This document shows positions 27,224 through 35,327 of a stretch of DNA of 64,000 nucleotides, piece after piece (the stretch's first letter is position 1; every line of letters starts with the position of its first letter). Position numbers and translations under genes: made by a program. The DNA lies in NCBI RefSeq assembly GCF_000758625.1, contig NZ_CP009283.1, positions 447,501 through 511,500 of the forward strand, written 5' to 3'. Below the pieces are notes generated by a model. That model did no database searches and was not told the DNA's origin. It saw only the letters and a list, made by a program, of their open reading frames with translations. The stretch comes from Paenibacillus sp. FSL R7-0273. Its GTDB lineage: Bacteria > Bacillota > Bacilli > Paenibacillales > Paenibacillaceae.

Positions 27224-29308
27224 TTAAATCGAGCAGGTCAGGCATTCCTCGACGGACAGCTTTTTGGTGCGTGTGTAATACAGCGACTTCAGGCCCTTGT
27301 GTGCCGCATACAGGTAGCAGCGGGCCAGCTCACGGGTCGTTACATCACTGTTCACGTGCAGGACGGTCGAGATACCCTGGTCGATATGGGGCTGGATTTC
27401 CGCAATCAGATCAATCACCTTGAACTGGTCCATCTGATAAGCGGATTTATAATAGAATACATTGTCCGGCTGCAGATAAGGCATCGGATAATAGGTAGTC
27501 GAGTTGGCATAGGTACGGGTCTCGATCTGCTCCACAATCGGCATTACGCTGGATGTGGCATTCTGGATATATGAGATGCTTGCAGTTGGAGCGATCGCCA
27601 GGCGGTAGGCATGGTACAGGCCGTTTTTCTTAACAGCCTCACGCAGCTGCTTCCAGTCTTCCTGGGTAGGAATGTAGATGCCTGCGAACAGCTCCTGTAC
27701 TCTTGCCGTAACCGGCTGGTAATTAGTAGACACGTAGCGGTCAAAATAAACACCCGTCGCATAATCAGACTCCGCATATCCGTAGAAGGTTTCGCCGGTT
27801 TCAGCGGCAATTTCCATACTCTTTTCAATCGAGTGGTAGTTCATTGTCATGAAGAACGTGCGGGCAAAGTCGCGGGCCTGCTCACTTTCATAAGCGATCT
27901 TGTTCTTGGCAAGGTAACCGTGCAGGTTCATGACACCAAGGCCGACGGAGTGCATCTCCTTGTTTGCTTTGGCTACACCCGGAGCATTGGAAATGGTGGT
28001 CATGTCGCTGACCGCGGTCAGGGCGAGCATGCCCTCGTGGACGGATTCACGGATTTTGCCGTGCTGCATCACATTCACGATGTTCAGGGAAGCCAGATTG
28101 CAGCTGATATCACGGCGGATCGCATCTTCCTGGCCGTAGTCGTTGATTTCGGAAGTCTCCTGCAGCTGGAAAATCTCGGTGCACAGGTTGGACATTTTGA
28201 CCTGGCCGACATTTTTCAGGGCGTGAGCGTTATTGGCATTGCTCTTGTTCATCATATATGGATAGCCCGATTCGAGCTGGATCATGGCAATTTTGGTCAG
28301 CATGTCGCGTGCGCTCATGGCAACCTTTTTCTTCACGCGCGGATCAGTGAGCAGGGTGTCGTACATCTCGTCGAGATCCATATCGTCCAGATGAGTGCCG
28401 TAGGCCTGGAAAACAGTATAAGGCGCAAACACGTACAGCGGCTGATTATCCTGCGCCAGCTTGTAGAAGCGGTTCGGCACGATCAGACCGATGGACAACG
28501 TCTTCAGGCGTGTCCGCTCGTCGGCATTGATCTTTTTGCTGTCGAGGAATTCGAGCACGTCCCAGCCGAAAATATTGTAGTATGCCGCACCGGAGCCCTT
28601 GCGCTGGCCCATCTGATCAGCATAGGAGAAGCCGTCTTCCATCAGCTTCAGGACAGGCATGATGCCTTTGGCTGCATCCTCAACGCCTTTGATGGTCTCG
28701 CCGCGCGAGCGCAGCTTGGACAGATTCACAGCAACACCGCCGCCGATTTTGGACAGCTGCATGCAGGTGTTAAGCACATAGTTAATGGAATTGAGTGAGT
28801 CATCCATTTCCAGCAGGAAGCAGGAAACCATCTCGCCGCGGCGGCTTTTGCCGGCATTGAGGAAGGTCGGGGTGGCCGGCTGCAGGCGCTGCTCCATCAT
28901 GGAGCGGGCCAGGGTGCGGGCCGTTTCGACATTTCCGCGTCCCAGGTGCAGGGCTACAACCGCTACACGGTCCGGATAATGCTCGAGGTACTGCTTGCGG
29001 TCATTGGTTTTGACGGCGTAGTCTGTATAGAACTTGGAAGCCGCCATATAGGAAGGAAAACGGAAATCGTACTCGTGGGCGATCCGGTAGACATCCTCCA
29101 TCTCAGCTGCGCTGTAACGGTCATACAGGTCCTCGTAATAGTCATTGGCGATCATATAGTCAATCTTGGCTTTGGTGCTTGTAAAGGTTAAGCTGCGGCG
29201 CTCCACATCACGCATGAACTCCGCTACAGCCTCCTGGTCTTTATCGAGCTGGAAAAATCCGGTCTCGTCTCTCTTCATCAACATGTTATTCAATTCAATA
29301 TGCCGCAA
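27224..29308 (-). CDS. nrdE: Class Ib ribonucleotide reductase alpha subunit
   Basis: This is the catalytic subunit for NDP reduction. The 694-aa protein has the core motifs of the family (SCFLLEMDDSLNSI with a redox Cys, NLCTEIFQ with the thiyl-radical Cys, and the C-terminal thioredoxin-shuttle pair ECLTCSI). There is no N-terminal ATP-cone domain, as expected for class Ib. The start overlaps nrdI by 14 bp. Together with nrdD it gives the organism both an aerobic and an anaerobic route to dNTPs within 8 kb. Confidence 0.96.
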   Translation of the reverse strand: MRHIELNNMLMKRDETGFFQLDKDQEAVAEFMRDVERRSLTFTSTKAKIDYMIANDYYEDLYDRYSAAEMEDVYRIAHEYDFRFPSYMAASKFYTDYAVKTNDRKQYLEHYPDRVAVVALHLGRGNVETARTLARSMMEQRLQPATPTFLNAGKSRRGEMVSCFLLEMDDSLNSINYVLNTCMQLSKIGGGVAVNLSKLRSRGETIKGVEDAAKGIMPVLKLMEDGFSYADQMGQRKGSGAAYYNIFGWDVLEFLDSKKINADERTRLKTLSIGLIVPNRFYKLAQDNQPLYVFAPYTVFQAYGTHLDDMDLDEMYDTLLTDPRVKKKVAMSARDMLTKIAMIQLESGYPYMMNKSNANNAHALKNVGQVKMSNLCTEIFQLQETSEINDYGQEDAIRRDISCNLASLNIVNVMQHGKIRESVHEGMLALTAVSDMTTISNAPGVAKANKEMHSVGLGVMNLHGYLAKNKIAYESEQARDFARTFFMTMNYHSIEKSMEIAAETGETFYGYAESDYATGVYFDRYVSTNYQPVTARVQELFAGIYIPTQEDWKQLREAVKKNGLYHAYRLAIAPTASISYIQNATSSVMPIVEQIETRTYANSTTYYPMPYLQPDNVFYYKSAYQMDQFKVIDLIAEIQPHIDQGISTVLHVNSDVTTRELARCYLYAAHKGLKSLYYTRTKKLSVEECLTCSI

Positions 29309-29654
29309 CCCGGTTCACCTCCTGTTTTATTCGCTCCACATCGCCAAATGTTCCTGACAGCTCGAACTTGCCGACTACCGGCACATTATACCGCTCTGCA
29401 ATCAGGTCTGCGCTGTGTGCGTACAGCTCACCCCAGTTTTTGTTGCCGCTCGCGGCAATGCCCTTCAGCCTGGAATGGTTCTTCTCCAAAAAAGAAGACA
29501 CCTTCTCGGGGATCTGCCCAAATCCGGTGGTGTATGTAACAAGCACATAAGGCTCGTCGATCATCATATGCTCTTCAATTTGTACAGCAGGCAGCTTCAG
29601 CTTGTTGATAAACCGTCTGACATTGCCGGTTTTGGAATCGTAAGCAATCAGCAT
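29295..29654 (-). CDS. nrdI: NrdI flavodoxin-like protein
   Basis: The 119-aa FMN protein begins MLIAYDSKTGNVRRFINKL, a flavodoxin phosphate-loop-like start. It continues with VTYTTGFGQIPEKVSSFL and ASGNKNWGELYAHSADLIA, typical of NrdI. It activates the dimanganese cofactor of NrdF by supplying an oxidant. First gene of nrdIEF; AGGAGG precedes the ATG. Confidence 0.94.
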   Translation of the reverse strand: MLIAYDSKTGNVRRFINKLKLPAVQIEEHMMIDEPYVLVTYTTGFGQIPEKVSSFLEKNHSRLKGIAASGNKNWGELYAHSADLIAERYNVPVVGKFELSGTFGDVERIKQEVNRVAAY

Positions 29655-29737
29655 AGTCGCTCTAACCTCCTATAACAATGGTTCTATTTATACTTTAGTA
29701 ATCGTACTCTGGTATTCCGCTAGGTATATGAGTTTAA

Positions 29738-29793
29738 CTACTATATACACTACATTTAGGGGACTTCAATCATTTTACTACCATATGTTGAAA
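29738..29793 (-). promoter_or_regulatory. nrdIEF promoter with two weak NrdR-box candidates
   Basis: Minus-strand TTGAAG (29769-29764), 18-bp spacer and TATAGT (29745-29740) form a promoter. CTACTATATACACTAC (29738-29753, 10 of 16 to the NrdR consensus) overlaps the -10, and CTACCATATGTTGAAA (29778-29793, 9 of 16) lies 40 bp upstream, about four turns. The boxes are weaker than those at nrdDG. Confidence 0.4.
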
Positions 29794-30058
29794 AGTCAAG
29801 CGAACAAAAGGCCGTCTCCGCCCTCCTGAAAGCCCTTCAGAAACGGTAAGGCCAGGCCCCGTCTGCAATCTGATCTCTAAAATTTTATTCTATTATTTTT
29901 AATAGAGTCTGAGGAGGCGGCAAAAAATGCCTTCACGCATCCGGTCCCCAAAAATCCATGCCCGATCCGGTCTCCGTCTATGGTGCAAATCCCTAAAAGC
30001 TTTCATAATAACGAAAGAAACAACCGGCAGAGATGAAGGATGAAAGGATGAAGGCCTG
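29794..30058. other. Divergent intergenic region with hairpins
   Basis: Between nrdI and the esterase gene there are short inverted repeats (CTGAA/TTCAG at 29826-29840 inside GGCC arms; CTATTA/TAATAG at 29890-29905) and a direct repeat ATCCGGTC (29939 and 29964 regions). No ORF is supported; function is unclear. Confidence 0.35.
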
Positions 30059-31666
30059 ATGTTTGAAGTGCAGGAGCTGGACTGGCAGGGGCGCCGCTTG
30101 ACGGTATTCCTGCCACCTTCCTATAAGCTGTCCCAAAAACGTTATCCTGCAGTATACCTGCATGACGGCGCAACCCTGATGATGAATAACCTGAATTATA
30201 TGTACAGGCTGTTCCGTGAAGGGCTGCTTGCTGAGCTGATCGTTATCGGAATCAGCAGCTCTTCCCGAAATGATGATTATACACCCTGGCCGGAGTCTGC
30301 TGCAACAGAGGGAAAAGCGGATTTTGGCGGAGGAGGGCCCGCCTATCTCAATGAAATCGCTGACAGTATTAAGCCTTACATTGATTCAGTCCTGCGGACA
30401 GACCCGGAACCGGAATCAACCGGAATGCTCGGATATTCACTGGGCGGGCTGGTTACCCTGCTGGCGGCTTACTGGCGTCCCGATGCCTTCGGGCGGTTCG
30501 GCATGCTGTCTCCCTCCATCTGGTATGAAGGAGTATTAGCCTTCACTGAAGCTAACCTGCTGCCGGACGGCGGACAGAAGCTGTATTTCTCTGTGGGTAA
30601 CCGCGAGGGTGTGTACAAGCAGAATATCCAGCGGCAGGCGGTGCCCAGCACGCTGCAGCTGTACCGCAGCCTGCGCGGCCAGCTGGCTGATGAGCAGCGG
30701 CTGCGGCTGTCTCTAGCCGACGGGGCGGCCCATGACCTTGCCTCTATGTCTGCACGGTTTCCTGAAGCGCTGCAGTGGCTGTACGGGGCAGCTGATGAAC
30801 AGCAGGCAGGTGCGGCGGCGCGGCGGCTTGGTGCGGAAGCCGAGCTGATGTCACCGGTCAGCGCCTGCATGCTGCCGGGAACCGAGGTGTGGGATATGAC
30901 CTCGCTCTACAACGGATTGACTTACCGGATCTTTGTCCATCTTCCGCTGAAGCCAGCCCCGCCGGAGGGATACCCGGTGCTGTACACTGTTGACGGCAAC
31001 GCCTACTTTGCTTCGCTGAATGATGCGATGCGGCTCCAGACCCGCCATCCGCGGGGGCTTCCGTCCGGTATGGTTGTCTCCATCGGTTATCCGGCAGACG
31101 GGCCGTTTGTGGCCGAGCGGCGCTTCAGGGACCTCACTGTGCCGGATACGCAGCAGGGACTGCGTCCCGACGGCTCGCCCTGGCCGGTGAACGGCGGGGC
31201 CGATGCTTTTCTCGATTTCATCGGACTCGAGCTGATGCCGCTGATCAGCCGAAGATACAGCGTGGATCACACCCGGGCGGCGCTGTTCGGTCATTCGCTG
31301 GGCGGCTTCTTCACCCTATATACGATGATCTGCCGCAGCGGGCTGTTCAGTACCTATATCGCCGGCAGTCCGTCCCTCTGGTGGAAGAACCGGGTGCTGT
31401 TCGATATGCTGCCTGAGCTGGAGGAGAAGCTGCGCAGCGGAGAGCTTACCTGTTCCCTGATGATCGGCCTCGGCTCGGAGGAGGGAGGCATGCTGGAGAA
31501 CGCCAGGGCATTTTATGAGCGCCTGGTCCCTTATACCGGCGGCGGGCTCAGCCGGCTGGCCTATAATGAATTTCAGGGAGAGGGGCATATGTCCGTGCTG
31601 CAGCCCCTGTTCAGCCCGATGCTGCGCTTTGTTTTTGCGGCGGAGGGCGCAGAGCTTTGTATCTGA
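30059..31666 (+). CDS. Double-domain esterase (enterochelin-esterase/EsteraseD fold twice)
   Basis: The 535-aa protein contains two alpha/beta-hydrolase domains of the putative esterase family in tandem. The first (about residues 1-250) has the nucleophile elbow GYSLGG near residue 126 and LSPSIWY after it; the second (about 270-530) has GHSLGG near residue 412 and AGSPSLWWKN. Both domains therefore keep the catalytic Ser. A likely His is GAAHD in the first and GEGHM in the second. No signal peptide is seen. Related single-domain enzymes hydrolyse siderophore or acyl esters, but no siderophore gene is near. The gene is monocistronic with a terminator. Confidence 0.85.
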   Translation: MFEVQELDWQGRRLTVFLPPSYKLSQKRYPAVYLHDGATLMMNNLNYMYRLFREGLLAELIVIGISSSSRNDDYTPWPESAATEGKADFGGGGPAYLNEIADSIKPYIDSVLRTDPEPESTGMLGYSLGGLVTLLAAYWRPDAFGRFGMLSPSIWYEGVLAFTEANLLPDGGQKLYFSVGNREGVYKQNIQRQAVPSTLQLYRSLRGQLADEQRLRLSLADGAAHDLASMSARFPEALQWLYGAADEQQAGAAARRLGAEAELMSPVSACMLPGTEVWDMTSLYNGLTYRIFVHLPLKPAPPEGYPVLYTVDGNAYFASLNDAMRLQTRHPRGLPSGMVVSIGYPADGPFVAERRFRDLTVPDTQQGLRPDGSPWPVNGGADAFLDFIGLELMPLISRRYSVDHTRAALFGHSLGGFFTLYTMICRSGLFSTYIAGSPSLWWKNRVLFDMLPELEEKLRSGELTCSLMIGLGSEEGGMLENARAFYERLVPYTGGGLSRLAYNEFQGEGHMSVLQPLFSPMLRFVFAAEGAELCI

Positions 31667-31776
31667 CGGCCTACATTGGCCGTACCGATTTGACAAATCA
31701 CCAGTATGCTTTATATTAGTAAGGGAGCAAGAGACCGTACTCATGCAGGCACAGGCTGGAATGACAACTATTGATG

Positions 31777-31816
31777 CAGCGCGGTGTTCCGGATATTACC
31801 GGAGCCTGCGCTTTTC
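31777..31816 (+). terminator. Terminator of the double esterase gene
   Basis: Stem AGCGCGGTGTTCCGG with CCGGAGCCTGCGCT followed by TTTTCTTCT. Confidence 0.7.
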
Positions 31817-31926
31817 TTCTATATATAGGAGAAAAAATTTTACCGGTTAAAATGGTATGTATGAGGTACCGCACGGGTATCTTCTTAATATAGATTAGAG
31901 GTCAGGAAGGAGCGTATGCATAGGAA

Positions 31927-32067
31927 ATGGGCAGTCTCCTTATTGCGTGGCTTTGTATGCTTTGTCTGTTTTTTACCTTTAGAGATAAGGTGAGCCGGAA
32001 AATTCTTTATCCTGTAGCGCTGGTGGTGGTAATCAGCACCTTGGGCTGCTGGACGATTTTAATGTAA
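31927..32067 (+). CDS. Predicted 46-aa membrane peptide
   Basis: The ORF reads MGSLLIAWLCMLCLFF at its start and ILYPVALVVVISTLGCW near the end: two hydrophobic segments joined by a short basic loop (FRDKVSRK). GGAAGGAG lies 14 nt upstream of the ATG, which is long; an in-frame stop just before the ATG fixes the start. A terminator follows at 32154-32187. I do not recognise the family. It could be a small membrane protein of unknown role or chance coding. Confidence 0.45.
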   Translation: MGSLLIAWLCMLCLFFTFRDKVSRKILYPVALVVVISTLGCWTILM

Positions 32068-32153
32068 TTTTTAGCTTCCTATCAGCTTATTTTCAGGTAG
32101 ATCCTTTATATTGAATAGACCAGACACCCCCCCAGTGTATATGGTACCCTTCA

Positions 32154-32187
32154 GGTCTTGCCAACTCCCATGGCAAGGCCTTTTATT
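32154..32187 (+). terminator. Terminator after the 46-aa ORF
   Basis: GGTCTTGCC/GGCAAGGCC stem followed by TTTTATTTATTTTT. Confidence 0.75.
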
Positions 32188-32209
32188 TATTTTTATAAAC
32201 GCAGAATAA

Positions 32210-32252
32210 TGTGACATATTTCACAATAAAGTTTCCGGAATTGTTTTATATT
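32210..32252 (+). promoter_or_regulatory. Fnr/Crp-type class II promoter
   Basis: TGTGACATATTTCACA (32210-32225) is a full match to TGTGA-N6-TCACA. Its centre lies exactly 32 bp before the centre of TATATT (32247-32252), which puts it at -41.5. Downstream are a 33-codon ORF and a terminator. Confidence 0.75.
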
Positions 32253-32306
32253 AAATTTGTAATACTAAAGTTAAAAATAATTTTCGCCGAAAAGAGGAGC
32301 TTGAGG

Positions 32307-32408
32307 ATGAATCATGAAGGAAGTCTCCGCCGCGGTCTGGTGTTTGGCCTGTTTTTAAGTATTCCGCTTTGGATGTCGATGTTCGGCTGGCTGCAGCTTT
32401 TTATATAA
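32307..32408 (+). CDS. Predicted 33-aa membrane peptide, Fnr-type promoter
   Basis: The ORF begins MNHEGSLRRGLVFGLF and ends GWLQLFI. A short basic N terminus is followed by a single hydrophobic, Trp-containing helix. AAAGAGGAG lies about 8-10 nt upstream of the ATG. It sits in a self-contained unit: Fnr-type site, -10 hexamer, leader of about 50 nt, ORF, and a terminator at 32428-32462. The family is not recognised. The transcript of about 200 nt could also act as a regulatory RNA. A small subunit of an anaerobic membrane complex is possible but speculative. Confidence 0.6.
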   Translation: MNHEGSLRRGLVFGLFLSIPLWMSMFGWLQLFI

Positions 32409-32427
32409 TAGAAATAAGTGTGGGATG

Positions 32428-32462
32428 AACTGTCTGCGGGTAACCGTCAGGCAGTTTTTTTT
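32428..32462 (+). terminator. Terminator of the 33-aa peptide unit
   Basis: AACTGTCTG/CAGGCAGTT stem followed by eight T. Confidence 0.85.
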
Positions 32463-32755
32463 CGTCTGAGTGAAGATAGTATGCCTTTTATGAAACTGAC
32501 AAGCATAGAATGGGATATAAAAAAGAATAATGAAGCGGCGGAGCATTTCTTTAAAAATAAAATAGTTCAAATATACTATATTACAACGTTTGAATAGTTT
32601 GATTTTTAAGTATTGAAATACGAGTATTCAGGAGTATAAGAGAGGATTGGCTGGACAATTAATAGAATTATAGGGATCAACAGCTGAAAAAAAGCTCTGA
32701 AGGCCTGTCTTTTCAGAAAAATCGATTTTTATGGAAAAATATTATAAGGAATAGA
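32463..32755. other. AT-rich intergenic stretch
   Basis: Very AT-rich with no supported ORF or clear structured element before the promoter at 32756. Confidence 0.4.
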
Positions 32756-32785
32756 TTGACAAAAATACGAGTCAGGGAATACACT
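32756..32785 (+). promoter_or_regulatory. Promoter of the c-di-GMP riboswitch transcript
   Basis: Perfect TTGACA, 18-bp spacer, TACACT. A TATAAT at 32853-32858 lies at the edge of the aptamer and is less likely to be the -10. Confidence 0.6.
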
Positions 32786-32851
32786 AAGTTTAGTGCTAAA
32801 GTAACAAATGTCATAGACTACTTACTCTATTTCAATTACATACTTTCTCAT

Positions 32852-32938
32852 GTATAATCGCAAACCGCCCGAAAGTGCGGGACGCAAAGCCAGGAGTCTA
32901 CAGTCCTTGAGAGAGGGCTATGATCGTCCGGCCGCCAT
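32852..32938 (+). promoter_or_regulatory. Cyclic di-GMP-I riboswitch (GEMM-I)
   Basis: The element reads ATCGCAAACCG, a GAAA tetraloop in CCGCCCGAAAGTGCGG, then GGACGCAAAGCC, AGGAGTCTACAGTCCT and CTATGATCGTCCGGCCGCC. These are the conserved blocks of the class in order, including the GNRA tetraloop and its receptor region. Its 3' edge GCCGCC is also the 5' arm of the terminator at 32931-32966, so ligand binding and termination should be mutually exclusive or linked. It precedes an LPQTG surface protein. Confidence 0.92.
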
Positions 32939-32966
32939 GGAGCTCGACTTCCTGGCGGCTTTTTTT
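32931..32966 (+). terminator. Expression-platform terminator of the c-di-GMP riboswitch
   Basis: GCCGCC/GGCGGC stem with flanking pairs, followed by seven T, 67 bp before the surface-protein start. Confidence 0.85.
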
Positions 32967-33032
32967 GTTCGTTTGTTGATGTAGGTGCTGCTATAACTGG
33001 AATTTATACGCATCTTACGGGGGGAATTAATA

Positions 33033-35174
33033 ATGAAACGTAAATCCGTATTCAAATTATCTTTTGCTCTGACTATGGCTGCAGTTCTGCTGATCAGCGG
33101 CTGGCTGGCTTCGGCCGGCCAGGGTAAGATAAGGGCTGACAGCAATCCCCTCCCGGGTATTGCGGGTAAGTACAATGTATTTATTCTCGGTGATCTTAAA
33201 GGCTACCACAGTGATTCTGAAGGCAGAATGGCTGCCGGAGGCAACATTACCCTTACCCAGGGATATTCTGTAGGCCCTAGCCTGAGTGCAGCAGAAATTG
33301 CAGAGATGGATTCACTTGTGGCCGGCGGCAATCTCACCTATGAGAATGGAGAAGTTAACGGTAGTGCCGTGTACGGCGGCACTTATTCAGGCTCCGGCAA
33401 ACCGCGGGGCGGAACGGGGACGCTGCGGCAGGAGGCGAATGTAATTCATTTTGCTTCAGAGTTTGCCCTGCTCCGCACCAAGTCTCTGCAGCTTGCAGCT
33501 CTGACAGTGAACGGCAAGACGGAAGACAACTATGGAAACATTAAACTGACGGGTACCGATCCGGTATTAAATGTATTCTCGGTTTCAGGAACCACGCTTA
33601 CGGGTGCCAATGAGCTGCGGATTAATGCACCGGCGGGCTCTACTGTTATCGTTAATATAGACGGAGCTTCAGTCACGTTCAAGAACGGAAACGGGCTGGA
33701 GGGTGTAAGCCAGAATAAAGTGCTCTATAACTTCCCGCAGGCGACAGCCCTGCGGATGGAGAGCATCGGTATCATGGGGACTGTACTGGCACCGAATGCA
33801 GCAATTACTTTTAACAACGGGCAGATTAACGGAAGCATGATCGGAGCCTCCCTGGAAGGAAGCGGAGAGTTCCACCATAAGCCTTACACTGGCCGCGACA
33901 ACGGAACAACGCCTACAGCGACTCCGTCGCCGACACCAGTGCCGACAGCAACGCCGACACCAGTGCCGACAGCAACGCCAACACCAGTACCGACGGCAAC
34001 GCCAACACCAGTACCGACGGCAACGCCAACACCAGTACCGACAGTAACGCCGACACCAGTACCGACAGTAACGCCGACACCAGTACCGACGGCAACGCCA
34101 ACACCAGTACCGACGGCAACGCCAACACCAGTACCGACGGCAACGCCAACACCAGTACCGACGGCAACGCCAACACCAGTACCGACAGTAACGCCGACAC
34201 CAGTACCGACAGTAACGCCGACACCAGTGCCGACGACGGCACCAACGCCAACGCCGACAGCGGCGCCAACGCCAACACCGACAGCGGCACCAACGCCAAC
34301 GCCGACAGCAGCACCGACGCCAACGCCGACAGCGGCCCCAACGCCAACACCGACAGCAGCACCGACGCCAACGCCGACAGCGGCACCGACGCCAACACCG
34401 ACAGCGGCACCGACGCCAACACCGACAGCGGCACCAACGCCAACACCGACAGCAGCACCGACGCCAACGCCGACAGCAGCACCAACGCCAACGCCGACAG
34501 CAGCACCGACGCCAACGCCGACAGCGGCACCGACGGCAACGCCGACAGCGGCACCGACGCCAACGCCGACGGCAACGCCGACAACGGCACCGACAACGGC
34601 ACCAACAACAGCACCAACAACAGTGCCAACAACGGCACCAACAACAGCGCCAACAACGGCACCAACAACAGCACCAACAACGGCACCAACAACAGCGCCA
34701 ACAGCAGTACCAACAGCAGCACCAACAGCAGCACCAACAAGCGCTGTAACGCCTGGTCCTACAGTGCCGGCAACGGCATCGCCCACGAGTGTAATTGCTA
34801 TTCCGGGCGGAACCCCTCCGACTCCGGCCGGTCCGACAGTCATCGGAACGATTGTGACAGATGAGGAGCTGGAGATCGACGATAATCCCGTACCGCTTGG
34901 ACCTGTCGCAAGTGCGACTGCAGCCGTAGGAGGAGTAACATCACCTCAGGCAACACCGAAGCCGAGTCCGACAGCCGGACCGGGTCCGGATGATGAAATC
35001 ATCCTTGATGATGAAATACCGCTGGGCGGTGTTACCGATCCGGGTGCCACAGCAGCGGCTACATTGCCGCAAACCGGAGAAGCGAGTCCGGCTCCATATT
35101 ATATTACAGGTCTGACCCTGGCTGTCCTGGGCCTGCTGCTAAGCAGAACCAGAACCAGCAAACGTAAAAGCTAA
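33033..35174 (+). CDS. LPQTG-anchored surface protein with choice-of-anchor A domain and Pro/Thr repeats
   Basis: The 713-aa protein has a signal peptide (about residues 1-33), then a choice-of-anchor A adhesin-like domain (about 40-285, starting [32 protein letters not shown]). A Pro/Thr array follows (about 290-575) built of [16 protein letters not shown] units, then APTPTPTA units, then PTTA units. After an acidic stretch it ends LPQTGEAS, a hydrophobic helix and a basic tail, a complete sortase signal. The repeat region would form a stiff, possibly glycosylated stalk. Production is under a c-di-GMP riboswitch, which fits a role in attachment or biofilm. AGGGGGG-like purines precede the ATG. 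Confidence 0.9.
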   Translation: MKRKSVFKLSFALTMAAVLLISGWLASAGQGKIRADSNPLPGIAGKYNVFILGDLKGYHSDSEGRMAAGGNITLTQGYSVGPSLSAAEIAEMDSLVAGGNLTYENGEVNGSAVYGGTYSGSGKPRGGTGTLRQEANVIHFASEFALLRTKSLQLAALTVNGKTEDNYGNIKLTGTDPVLNVFSVSGTTLTGANELRINAPAGSTVIVNIDGASVTFKNGNGLEGVSQNKVLYNFPQATALRMESIGIMGTVLAPNAAITFNNGQINGSMIGASLEGSGEFHHKPYTGRDNGTTPTATPSPTPVPTATPTPVPTATPTPVPTATPTPVPTATPTPVPTVTPTPVPTVTPTPVPTATPTPVPTATPTPVPTATPTPVPTATPTPVPTVTPTPVPTVTPTPVPTTAPTPTPTAAPTPTPTAAPTPTPTAAPTPTPTAAPTPTPTAAPTPTPTAAPTPTPTAAPTPTPTAAPTPTPTAAPTPTPTAAPTPTPTAAPTPTPTAAPTATPTAAPTPTPTATPTTAPTTAPTTAPTTVPTTAPTTAPTTAPTTAPTTAPTTAPTAVPTAAPTAAPTSAVTPGPTVPATASPTSVIAIPGGTPPTPAGPTVIGTIVTDEELEIDDNPVPLGPVASATAAVGGVTSPQATPKPSPTAGPGPDDEIILDDEIPLGGVTDPGATAAATLPQTGEASPAPYYITGLTLAVLGLLLSRTRTSKRKS
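33920..34740 (+). repeat. Tandem repeat array encoding the Pro/Thr stalk
   Basis: 24-bp units (for example ACACCAGTACCGACGGCAAC followed by GCCA) repeat nearly identically, then switch to an APTPTP type and finally to short PTTA units. Near-identical DNA copies suggest recent expansion and a length-variable tract. Confidence 0.9.
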
Positions 35175-35223
35175 AACGGTAAGACCGCGGCGGATGAAAG
35201 GGTGATTCCGCCGGGTTATCTTA

Positions 35224-35265
35224 AAGGCTGCTGCCGGAAGATAGACTCCGGGCAGCCTTTTTTCT
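35224..35265 (+). terminator. Terminator of the surface-protein gene
   Basis: AAGGCTGC...GCAGCCTT stem with inner CCGG/CCGG pairing and a six-T tail. Confidence 0.85.
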
Positions 35266-35327
35266 GCGGCTGTGCGGAAAGGCTTATAATAGGGAGACGG
35301 ATGACTGAATATAAAGGAGATTGTGGT

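Noticed and set aside
27611..28798. Antisense ORF within nrdE
   Set aside because: Shadow of a conserved coding sequence with no start signals.
29990..30020. GGTGCAAATCC word resembling a B12 box
   Set aside because: Other conserved blocks of a cobalamin riboswitch are missing around it.
32853..32858. TATAAT as -10 for the surface-protein gene
   Set aside because: Transcription from it would start inside the c-di-GMP aptamer; TTGACA-18-TACACT upstream is preferred.
33920..34740. Repeat array as a possible CRISPR
   Set aside because: Units are contiguous in-frame codons without spacers and lie inside a surface-protein gene.
33884..34843. Antisense ORF of Val/Gly repeats within the surface-protein gene
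   Set aside because: It is the reverse of the Pro/Thr repeat codons; openness follows from the repeat itself.
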